Source: Novosphingobium guangzhouense (lineage in GTDB: Bacteria > Pseudomonadota > Alphaproteobacteria > Sphingomonadales > Sphingomonadaceae). Taken from it: 64,000 nt of DNA. Made by a program: the position numbers and the translations under genes. Shown in pieces: positions 58,202 through 64,000 of the stretch (positions are counted from its first letter, which is position 1; every line of letters starts with the position of its first letter). The notes below the pieces were generated by a model that worked only from the letters and a program-made list of their open reading frames with translations, did not search any database and was not told the DNA's origin. The stretch lies in contig NZ_LYMM01000040.1 in NCBI RefSeq assembly GCF_002896965.1, forward strand, positions 1-64,000. The letters are read 5' to 3'.

Positions 58202-58637
58202 CCACTTCAACGGCGGCGCCCAGCGGCAGAACGGGAACGCCGACCGCGCTGCGCGCGTGCTTGCCTGCATCGCCGAACACCGCGACCATCAGTTCCGACG
58301 CGCCGTTGATGACCTTGGGCTGGTCGGTGAAATCGCCGGTCGAATTGACGAAGCCGCCCAGCTTGACGATCCGCTCCACGCGATCAAGCGAACCAAGCGC
58401 GGCCTTCAGCTGCGCCAGGATCATCACGCCGCAAGCCTGCGCCGCTTCGGTGCCTGCCTCGATGCTGACATCCTCGCCCAGACGGCCGGTGACGAGCTTG
58501 CCATCGACGAAGGGCAGCTGACCCGAAACGTGTGCAAGACCGTTCGTCTCGACCACCGCGACATAGGCGGCGACAGGGGCTGCTGCGGCAGGCAGGGTCA
58601 GGCCGAGTTCGGCCAGACGGGCATCAATCTTGCTCAT
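58173..58637 (-). CDS. RidA-family (YjgF/YER057c/UK114) protein
   Basis: 154 residues, the longer YjgH-like type. LAHVSGQLPF, a helix AAQACGVMILAQLKAALGSL and the closing SAVGVPVLPLGAAVEVDAIV resemble RidA subgroups. The deaminase Arg that binds the carboxylate in true RidA is not obvious (VEVDAIVAV follows SAVGV). Members deaminate reactive enamines or imines, or have other roles. In an operon with the HAD phosphatase and the phosphodiesterase. Confidence 0.87.
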   Translation of the reverse strand: MSKIDARLAELGLTLPAAAAPVAAYVAVVETNGLAHVSGQLPFVDGKLVTGRLGEDVSIEAGTEAAQACGVMILAQLKAALGSLDRVERIVKLGGFVNSTGDFTDQPKVINGASELMVAVFGDAGKHARSAVGVPVLPLGAAVEVDAIVAVRPA

Positions 58638-59271
58638 GAAATTCCTCTTCTTCGCGGGTCAGGCTGTCGAGCAGCCAGGGCAATGCCGTGGCCCAATCGT
58701 CGATCCGCGCATGCGCGTGACCAAGCTGGAGGGCACACTTGATATTGGGGGCGATCTTCGGTTCGCCGCACAGGTGCAGGCGGCGAACATGGGGCGAAAC
58801 CTCGAAGACAGAGCCGTGATGCTGCGAAAGATCGTCGATGAACACCGCCCGGCTGGGCTGGTACTCATCGAGGATCGCCTGAAGCGCCGGGCCTTTCGGC
58901 CCCTGGTTGGTGAAGACGCGCAAGGGCATCCCGTGTTCGATCAACTGCGCGGCGCGCGCTTCGCGGCGGAAATCCATGAGATTGGTAAGCACAACCACAT
59001 CGGCATGTTCGCGGATCGCGGCGATGCCTTCCACCGCGCCCTCGATCGCGGTCTGGCGGTGCATCTGCGAATCGAAGAAGCCGTTGAGCAGCGCCCACAT
59101 CTCCGCCTGTTCCAGCGGGGTGTCGCTGCCGATCCGGCGCATCGACTTGTAGAACTCTCCGTTCTCGATATCGAAATGGACGCCTTCTTCCTCGGCCAGC
59201 CAGTCGCGAAAGTGCTTGATCATGTGCAGCAGCACTTCATCGCAATCGGTGATGAGCAACGGTTTCGTCAT
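58624..59271 (-). CDS. HAD-superfamily hydrolase
   Basis: 215 residues from MTKPLLITDCDEVLLH; the first motif is DCDEV (nucleophile Asp, with the acid Asp two residues later). Motif II is VVVLTNLMD, the Lys is in QGPKGPALQAI and motif III is AVFIDDLSQHH. A phosphatase of unknown substrate. The start overlaps the stop of the DUF3572 gene and the stop overlaps the RidA start, so the group is one transcript. Confidence 0.87.
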   Translation of the reverse strand: MTKPLLITDCDEVLLHMIKHFRDWLAEEEGVHFDIENGEFYKSMRRIGSDTPLEQAEMWALLNGFFDSQMHRQTAIEGAVEGIAAIREHADVVVLTNLMDFRREARAAQLIEHGMPLRVFTNQGPKGPALQAILDEYQPSRAVFIDDLSQHHGSVFEVSPHVRRLHLCGEPKIAPNIKCALQLGHAHARIDDWATALPWLLDSLTREEEEFHEQD

Positions 59272-59498
59272 GCGCCCAGCCCCCTGCGTGCGGCCACCAG
59301 CGTTTCGGGCGGCACGCCCAGCGCATCCGCCGCGCCCAGCAGGTCCGGCTCGTGCGAGCACAGGAAATCGAGCACCGCGCCCAGCGTTGCAGGTTCGCCC
59401 AGCGATCCGCGCAAGTCATCCGGGGTCAGGCCGGTCAGCGACAGGAAGCGTTCGGCGCGGCTCTGTTCGCTCAGCAGCCAGCCAAGGGCATTGAGCAC
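59268..59498 (-). CDS. DUF3572 family protein
   Basis: 76 residues from a GTG at 59498; homologues usually start a few residues earlier with SDPETL-like sequence, and the in-frame codons upstream (SDPQTL) fit, but no good start codon is seen there. LGWLLSEQSRAERFLSLTGL and DDLRGSLGEPATLGAVLDFL are typical of this alphaproteobacterial family. Function unknown. It is divergent from divK. Confidence 0.8.
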   Translation of the reverse strand: MLNALGWLLSEQSRAERFLSLTGLTPDDLRGSLGEPATLGAVLDFLCSHEPDLLGAADALGVPPETLVAARRGLGA

Positions 59499-59602
59499 CA
59501 GCGTCTGCGGGTCAGATGGGGATGATGATTCTCGAAGAATTGTCAGTCTCGCTCGCGTCGCATAGGAAGGGGCTCAAACCCAGATGGTCATCAGGGCGTC
59601 GA

Positions 59603-59965
59603 ATGGCAAAGCGAATCCTCGTTGTCGAGGACAACGATCTTAACCGGAAACTGTTTTGCGACGTGCTCCGCAGTCAGGGCTACGCGGTGGAGCCGTGCGC
59701 CGATGGCCTCGACGCTCTGGACAAGGCGCGCCAGTTCGTGCCCAACCTTGTGATCATGGACATCCAGCTGCCGGACGTTTCCGGCCTCGACCTCATCGAA
59801 GCGGCAAAGAAAGATCCGGTACTTCGCACGATTCCGGTGCTGGCGGTAACCGCCTATGCCGGCAAGGGCGACGAGGAACGCATCCGTGAAGCCGGGGCCG
59901 AAGGCTATCTGGCGAAACCGGTTTCCATCGGTCCGTTCATGCAGGCCGTTCGTGCCCTGCTCTGA
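59603..59965 (+). CDS. divK: Single-domain response regulator DivK
   Basis: 120 residues from MAKRILVVEDNDLNRKLF. Acidic pocket Glu9-Asp10, phosphoacceptor Asp53 (LVIMDIQLPD), Thr in AVTAYAGKG and Lys in YLAKPVSIG. No output domain. In alphaproteobacteria DivK regulates the DivL-CckA-CtrA cell-cycle phosphorelay. The usual downstream partner pleD is not here; the acyl carrier protein gene follows instead. Confidence 0.9.
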   Translation: MAKRILVVEDNDLNRKLFCDVLRSQGYAVEPCADGLDALDKARQFVPNLVIMDIQLPDVSGLDLIEAAKKDPVLRTIPVLAVTAYAGKGDEERIREAGAEGYLAKPVSIGPFMQAVRALL

Positions 59966-60054
59966 CGAGCGGCCTTGACATGTTACACCTGCGCCGCTTT
60001 TGCGCCGCAATTCCCGGCCAGAGAGCCGCCCGACGCTTTCGGAGTTAAGTACCC

Positions 60055-60294
60055 ATGGACCGCGCAGAGACCTCGGCCCGCATCGCCGCACTGATCGAAC
60101 CCTTCAACAAGAAGGGCATCGAAGTGGCCGACGCCACCCGCTTCACCGACGATCTGGAATTCGACAGCCTGACGGTGATGGATTTCGTCGCCGCGATCGA
60201 GGACGAGTTCGACATCATCATCTCGATGAACCAGCAGGCTGAAATCGAGAATTTCGGCCAGCTCGTCGACGCCGTGGTCAAGCTCAAGGGCTGA
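60055..60294 (+). CDS. Acyl carrier protein of the sphingolipid locus
   Basis: 79 residues. The phosphopantetheine Ser38 lies in EFDSLTVMDFV; the surroundings are acidic as in ACPs. It is only six bases before the serine palmitoyltransferase gene, so it most likely carries the acyl chain for that enzyme, as shown for dedicated ACPs in sphingolipid-making bacteria. Distinct from housekeeping AcpP by its EVADATRFTDDLEFDSL motif. Confidence 0.92.
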   Translation: MDRAETSARIAALIEPFNKKGIEVADATRFTDDLEFDSLTVMDFVAAIEDEFDIIISMNQQAEIENFGQLVDAVVKLKG

Positions 60295-60300
60295 TTTTAA

Positions 60301-61509
60301 ATGTCTGATACCACTGATCTTTTCAGCAAGTTCGACCCGCTGATCAAGATGCGGAGCGACCTGCTCGCTACCGGCGTGACCGATCCGTTCGGCCTCGTCA
60401 TGGAGCGGGTGATCTCGCCCACCGTCGCCATGTGCAACGGTCGCGAGACGATCTTGCTGGGCACTTACAACTACATGGGCATGACCTTCGACCCCGACGT
60501 GATCGCGGCGGGCAAGCAGGCGCTTGACGATTTCGGTTCCGGCACCACGGGCAGCCGGGTACTCAACGGCACTTACGCGGGCCACAAGGCGGTCGAGGAA
60601 GCGCTATGCGACTTCTACGACATGAAGCACGCGATGGTGTTCTCGACCGGCTACCAGGCCAACCTCGGGATCATTTCGACGATCGCCGGAAAGGGCGATT
60701 ACATCGTCCTTGATATCGACAGCCACGCCTCGATCTGGGACGGCTGCAAGATGGGCGACGCCGAAGTCGTGCCCTTCAAGCACAACGACATCGAAGCGAT
60801 GGAAAAGCGCCTCAAGCGCATTCCCGAAGGCGCCGGCAAGCTGGTGGTGCTCGAAGGCGTCTACTCGATGCTGGGTGATATCGCCCCGCTCAAGGAGATG
60901 ATCGCGGTCGCCAAGAAGTACGGCGCCATGGTGCTGGTGGACGAAGCGCACTCGATGGGCTTCATCGGCCCCAACGGGCGCGGCGTGGCCGAGGAACAGG
61001 GCTGCCTCGACGACGTGGACTTCGTGATCGGCACGTTCTCCAAGTCGGTCGGCACCGTCGGCGGCTTCTGCGTTTCGAACCACCCCAAGTTCGAGATCAT
61101 GCGCCTGGTCTGCCGCCCTTACGTCTTCACCGCCAGCCTGCCGCCCAGCGTCGTCGCCACCGCGACCACCTCGATCCGCAAGCTGATGACCGCGGCGGAA
61201 AAGCGCGCCCACTTGTGGGATAGCTCGCGCACCTTGCACAAGGGGCTGACCGACGCCGGTTTCCAGTTGGGCACCACCGAACCGCAAAGCGCGATCATCT
61301 CGGTCATCATGCCCGATCTGGAACGCGGCGCGATGATGTGGGAAGCGCTGCTGCGCGAAGGGCTTTACGTGAACCTCGCGCGTCCGCCGGCAACGCCTGC
61401 GAACATGACCCTGCTGCGCTGCTCGCTCTGCGCCGAACATTCGGCAGAGCAGGTCCAGCAGATCATCGGCATGTTCACCCGCGCCGGTCAGGCCGTCAGC
61501 ATCATCTGA
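60301..61509 (+). CDS. spt: Serine palmitoyltransferase
   Basis: 402 residues of the alpha-oxoamine synthase family. NYMGMTFDPDVIAAG, FGSGTTGSRVLNGTY, DIDSHASIWDGC, VLVDEAHSMGFIGPNGRG and the PLP lysine in GTFSKSVGTVGGF (near 246). It condenses L-serine with a long acyl thioester to 3-oxosphinganine, the first step of sphingoid base synthesis. Direct linkage to an ACP gene is the typical layout in Sphingomonas relatives. Soluble, lacking the membrane helix of eukaryotic forms. Confidence 0.95.
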   Translation: MSDTTDLFSKFDPLIKMRSDLLATGVTDPFGLVMERVISPTVAMCNGRETILLGTYNYMGMTFDPDVIAAGKQALDDFGSGTTGSRVLNGTYAGHKAVEEALCDFYDMKHAMVFSTGYQANLGIISTIAGKGDYIVLDIDSHASIWDGCKMGDAEVVPFKHNDIEAMEKRLKRIPEGAGKLVVLEGVYSMLGDIAPLKEMIAVAKKYGAMVLVDEAHSMGFIGPNGRGVAEEQGCLDDVDFVIGTFSKSVGTVGGFCVSNHPKFEIMRLVCRPYVFTASLPPSVVATATTSIRKLMTAAEKRAHLWDSSRTLHKGLTDAGFQLGTTEPQSAIISVIMPDLERGAMMWEALLREGLYVNLARPPATPANMTLLRCSLCAEHSAEQVQQIIGMFTRAGQAVSII

Positions 61510-61514
61510 TATCC

Positions 61515-61547
61515 GGTTCCTCCCCGTGCTTGTCTCGGGGAGGAACC
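61515..61547. terminator. Bidirectional terminator after spt
   Basis: Perfect 12-bp arms GGTTCCTCCCCG and CGGGGAGGAACC with a nine-base loop, five bases after the spt stop and 16 bases before the end of the convergent reductase gene. No long U tract on either strand. Confidence 0.72.
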
Positions 61548-61563
61548 TGCCTGTTACGATGGG

Positions 61564-62109
61564 TCAGCTATGGATGGCCACGTAGCTTAGGAAGCCCGCC
61601 ATCCAGCCGCCGAGGAAATCGGCAGACTGTGCGCCTACGGTGCCGTCCTCGTTCAGAAGCCCGTCCTTCCACTGCAGGAACGCCTCGGGCGCACCCAGCG
61701 TCGGCATGTCGAGATAGGCCAGCACATTGCGCAAGTGCTGCTGCGCCAGCGCCGTCCCGATCGCCCCCACCGATACGCCGATGACGCCCGCAGGCTTGCC
61801 CGCCCATGCGCTCTGCCCATAAGGCCGCGAGGCGTGATCGATCGCGTTCTTGAGCACGCCGGGCATCGACCGGTTGTATTCCGGCGTCACGAACATCACC
61901 CCATCAGAGCCCGCGATCAGCGTCTTCAGCGCCTTGACGCTGTCCGCCTGATCGCCGTCATCATCCTGATCGTAGAGCGGCAGCGATCCGATATCGGCGA
62001 ATGTGAAGTCGTGCCCCTGCGCTGCGGGCAGGCGGATCAGCGCGTCCGCCAGCTTGCGGTTGAACGATTCGGCGCGCAGGCTGCCGACGACGACGGCGAT
62101 CTTGGACAT
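61564..62109 (-). CDS. NADPH-dependent FMN reductase
   Basis: 181 residues, flavodoxin-like. GSLRAESFNRKLADAL binds the FMN phosphate; FVTPEYNRSMPGVLKNAIDH is the family signature; GVIGVSVGAIGTALAQQHLR follows. Such enzymes reduce FMN, quinones, chromate or azo compounds with NAD(P)H. Convergent with spt. It could supply reduced flavin to monooxygenases, without evidence of a partner. Confidence 0.92.
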   Translation of the reverse strand: MSKIAVVVGSLRAESFNRKLADALIRLPAAQGHDFTFADIGSLPLYDQDDDGDQADSVKALKTLIAGSDGVMFVTPEYNRSMPGVLKNAIDHASRPYGQSAWAGKPAGVIGVSVGAIGTALAQQHLRNVLAYLDMPTLGAPEAFLQWKDGLLNEDGTVGAQSADFLGGWMAGFLSYVAIHS

Positions 62110-62184
62110 GGCTGCAGATCCTTCGGTTGGTGAGCACGAAATTTCCGTAAGGCAACGGATCGCACTTCCGGCGGTTGCGCGCCA

Positions 62185-62490
62185 TCAATGAATCGAGATG
62201 ATGCCATCCACCGCCCGCCACTCCTGCGGTCCGATCAGGTGGTTATGAGCGATGCGAACCGAATGCAGCGGCCCGTCGATTTCGCGGGTCCAGTAGTCGA
62301 GAAACCCGCGCAGCACCGGAAAGCGTGGCGCCACGTCATATTGCTGGAAGGCGAAAAGCTGTAAGAGCCGGGGGTGGTCGGGCAGGAAATAATGCACTTC
62401 GACAGTCGTGAGGCCATAGCCTTCAAGCTGCCTGAGGAAATCCGATGAGGCACCGAAATCCGACGAAGCTCCAACCGGTCGACCAGCCAT
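62185..62490 (-). CDS. usg: Usg family protein
   Basis: 101 residues from MAGRPVGASSDF (start 62490). FLRQLEGYGLTTVEVHYFLP, QYDVAPRFPVLRGFLDYWTR, and HSVRIAHNHLIGPQEWRAVD are the Usg hallmarks. The family is limited to alphaproteobacteria, is named for a position upstream of trp genes in Caulobacter and has no known function. Here no trp gene is adjacent. The N-terminus contains an 18-bp duplication (GASSDF twice). Confidence 0.87.
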   Translation of the reverse strand: MAGRPVGASSDFGASSDFLRQLEGYGLTTVEVHYFLPDHPRLLQLFAFQQYDVAPRFPVLRGFLDYWTREIDGPLHSVRIAHNHLIGPQEWRAVDGIISIH

Positions 62491-62649
62491 AGCCCTCCTT
62501 CCGGCACCGCCACCTTGCGGTGCAGCAAGGGCAAAGGATGACACAACGGTCAGGTCCGTCAAGTGCCTGTGAGGGGCGGGAAATCCCGCAGGCGGGCAAT
62601 GGTGTTACGCCCCATTGCAGACGCCTGCGGTTGGCGGCAACATTCGCTA

Positions 62650-63144
62650 ATGATCGCCGCTCTACTTCTCCTCGCAGTTGCTACTCCCGTTCAATCCTGC
62701 GAACTGGAGAATGTCACCTCTGCAAGTGAATTGCATGATGTGCTTGCCCATCGAGCTGTAAGTTTGGTGGTCGCTGCATCCACTGCGACAGGTTCTGGCG
62801 TCGATCCTAAGCTATCACGCTTGCTTGATAGCACTGCCGAATTCAGTCTCGGAGGGGGAGATGTAGGTAGGCCTCTTGGAACCGGCATTATCGGTGCGAA
62901 GGCTCTAGCCGCCACGATGAAAGCTACCGAATTTAGGTTTTTCGGCTGGGACTATATGGACGGTCCGGCGCGGGGATGCGCGGAGCAAAAGGTTTCTGTA
63001 GAATTCATAGATGCGAACGACCATTTAGTCTCGCGCGTCGAATTTAAATTCAAAGGCGGTCGGGTTATCGAAGCAAAGGGTTGGCAGCGTTCTTTCAAGA
63101 TCGGCACCATACCGCCCAAACAGCCTACCGAGAGCGGCAACTGA
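62650..63144 (+). CDS. Exported protein of unknown function, lower GC
   Basis: 164 residues from the ATG at 62650. Signal peptide MIAALLLLAVATPVQSCELE, with a Cys just after the probable cleavage site. Mature part contains VVAASTATGSGVDPKLS, GRPLGTGIIGAKALAATM and a C-terminal RVEFKFKGGRVIEAKGWQRS strand pair. A second Cys occurs in PARGCAEQ. Codon use is more AT-rich than neighbours (many codons ending in A or T), which suggests transfer. No family recognised. Confidence 0.65.
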   Translation: MIAALLLLAVATPVQSCELENVTSASELHDVLAHRAVSLVVAASTATGSGVDPKLSRLLDSTAEFSLGGGDVGRPLGTGIIGAKALAATMKATEFRFFGWDYMDGPARGCAEQKVSVEFIDANDHLVSRVEFKFKGGRVIEAKGWQRSFKIGTIPPKQPTESGN

Positions 63145-63170
63145 CCACCTAAATCAGACCTCCCCACCCC

Positions 63171-63245
63171 GCTCAGGCTGAGCCTGTCGAGGCCCCCGAG
63201 GCCGGGCCCTGCCCCTCATGCTTCGACAAGTTCAGCATGAGCGGA
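63171..63245. repeat. REP-like palindromic intergenic repeat
   Basis: An outer pair of CCGCTCA-x-GCTGA-type arms (63169-63193 and about 63216-63245) contains TGTCGA/TCGACA cores: GCTCAGGCTGAGCCTGTCGA on the left and CTTCGACAAGTTCAGCATGA on the right. Imperfect dyads with this wording (GACAAGCTCAG-type) are dispersed in sphingomonad and other proteobacterial genomes. The element lies between the exported protein and nrdA. Confidence 0.72.
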
Positions 63246-63275
63246 GTGCGATGTGCCAACGGCAGCACCGTACAA

Positions 63276-63308
63276 ACGAAAACGGCCTCCCGGTCACCCG
63301 GAAGGCCG
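63276..63308 (-). terminator. Rho-independent terminator of nrdA
   Basis: Reading leftward, an 11-bp stem (one G-T pair) closes on a GTGA tetraloop at 63283-63308, followed by TTTTCGTT. It starts 34 bases after the nrdA stop. A strong, canonical structure. Confidence 0.9.
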
Positions 63309-63342
63309 CTCTCGGTGAAGTCTGACGTCTATCGGCAGGCCA

Positions 63343-64000
63343 TTACTGGCAAGCCAGGCACTCGTCGTAGTCGGTCGATCCGCCGCTGGCGGCCAGTTCG
63401 AACTTGGGCAGCTCGCTGGTGTTGTCGGCCTCGACGCCGCCCGCGAAGCCGGCGCGCTGGACCGACTTGGAGCGCAGGTAGTAGAGCGACTTGATGCCCT
63501 TTTCCCACGCCTGATAGTGGAGCATCATCAGATCCCACTTGTCGACGTCGGCCGGGATGAACAGGTTCAGCGACTGCGCCTGATCGATGTAGGGGGTACG
63601 GTCCGCCGCGAATTCGAGCAGCCAGCGCTGGTCGATCTCGAAGCTGGTCTTGTACACCGCCTTCTCTTCGGCAGAGAGGAAGTCCAGATGCTGGACCGAA
63701 CCGTTGTGCTCCAGGATCGAATTCCACACGTTGTTGGAATCCTTGGACTTCGCGGCCAGCAGCTTCTGCAGGTAGGGGTTCTTCACCACGAAGCTGCCCG
63801 AAAGCGTCTTGTGGGTGTAGATGTTCGCCGGGATCGGCTCGATGCAGGCCGACGTGCCGCCGCAGATGATCGAGATCGACGCGGTGGGCGCGATCGCCAT
63901 CTTGCAGCTGAAACGCTCCATCACGCCCTGATCGGCCGCATCGAGGCACGGACCACGCTCCTTCGCCAGCATCATCGAGGCTTCGTTGGCCTTGGCGTTG
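63343..64000 (-). CDS. nrdA: Ribonucleoside-diphosphate reductase alpha subunit, C-terminal part
   Basis: The frame is open to the right window edge; 218 codons plus the stop are visible. Class I signatures are APTASISIICGGTSACIEPI, NIYTHKTLSGSF, WEKGIKSLYYLRSKSVQRAG (the two Tyr of radical transfer) and the C-terminal redox tail STDYDECLACQ, with two Cys that reduce the active site. It makes deoxyribonucleotides together with NrdB, which is not in the window. Confidence 0.96.
   Translation of the reverse strand, partial: NAKANEASMMLAKERGPCLDAADQGVMERFSCKMAIAPTASISIICGGTSACIEPIPANIYTHKTLSGSFVVKNPYLQKLLAAKSKDSNNVWNSILEHNGSVQHLDFLSAEEKAVYKTSFEIDQRWLLEFAADRTPYIDQAQSLNLFIPADVDKWDLMMLHYQAWEKGIKSLYYLRSKSVQRAGFAGGVEADNTSELPKFELAASGGSTDYDECLACQ

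Overview
The window is GC-rich (roughly 65 %) alphaproteobacterial DNA, almost certainly from the Sphingomonadaceae (Novosphingobium/Sphingobium type). The best support is an acyl carrier protein gene followed directly by a serine palmitoyltransferase gene (60055-61509), the entry point of sphingolipid synthesis. DivK, alphaproteobacterial-type DksA, Usg and Rieske/Baeyer-Villiger catabolic genes agree with this.

Bases 1 to about 18085 are one end of a prophage whose other end lies outside the window. Its integrase (16815-18032) stops about 50 bp from the 3' end of a tRNA-Gly(CCC) gene, the likely attachment site. A CI-like S24 repressor (13770-14495) sits between two outward promoters, one leftward and one rightward. 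Each carries the same perfect 18-bp operator, in opposite orientation, in its -35/-10 spacer. Leftward lie a Cro-like regulator, a cascade of small start/stop-overlapping early genes, then portal, ClpP-like protease and tail genes. Rightward lie small membrane/hypothetical proteins, a cupin, a PAPS-reductase-like fragment and the integrase. Several genes look like products of internal deletions: the large terminase survives only as its C-terminus; the major capsid gene appears to survive only as about 40 N-terminal codons fused in frame to a tape measure protein lacking its N-terminus; an FAD oxidoreductase lacks its nucleotide-binding start; a PAPS reductase has lost its C-terminus. The element is therefore probably defective as a phage, with an apparently intact repressor and integrase.

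From 18.1 to 22.1 kb are housekeeping or regulatory genes: a membrane diguanylate cyclase, a crotonase, a YjbQ-family protein and a CDP-alcohol phosphatidyltransferase, ending in an intergenic array of GTGTCACCTT-type repeats. From 22.2 to 31.0 kb is a catabolic locus of two divergent units. The leftward unit is beta-propeller, EthD protein, MFS transporter, Rieske oxygenase and VOC protein; the rightward unit is an SDR and a Baeyer-Villiger monooxygenase. Together they could hydroxylate, oxidise and lactonise a cyclic substrate and open the lactone. The substrate is unknown.

From 31 to 64 kb is ordinary chromosome: FtsK, a KefB/C-like antiporter, thioesterase, S9 oligopeptidase, M24 aminopeptidase, a five-EF-hand periplasmic protein with a two-component system, M1 aminopeptidase, HerA-like ATPase, a PabB-PabC fusion with aminotransferase, pseudouridine synthase and ArfB, a peptide-binding lipoprotein, PilZ, DksA, Sel1-like, FemAB-like acyltransferase, glycerophosphodiesterase, RidA, HAD, DivK, ACP-SPT, FMN reductase, Usg and the C-terminal part of ribonucleotide reductase NrdA running off the right edge. 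No rRNA genes and no CRISPR arrays were seen.
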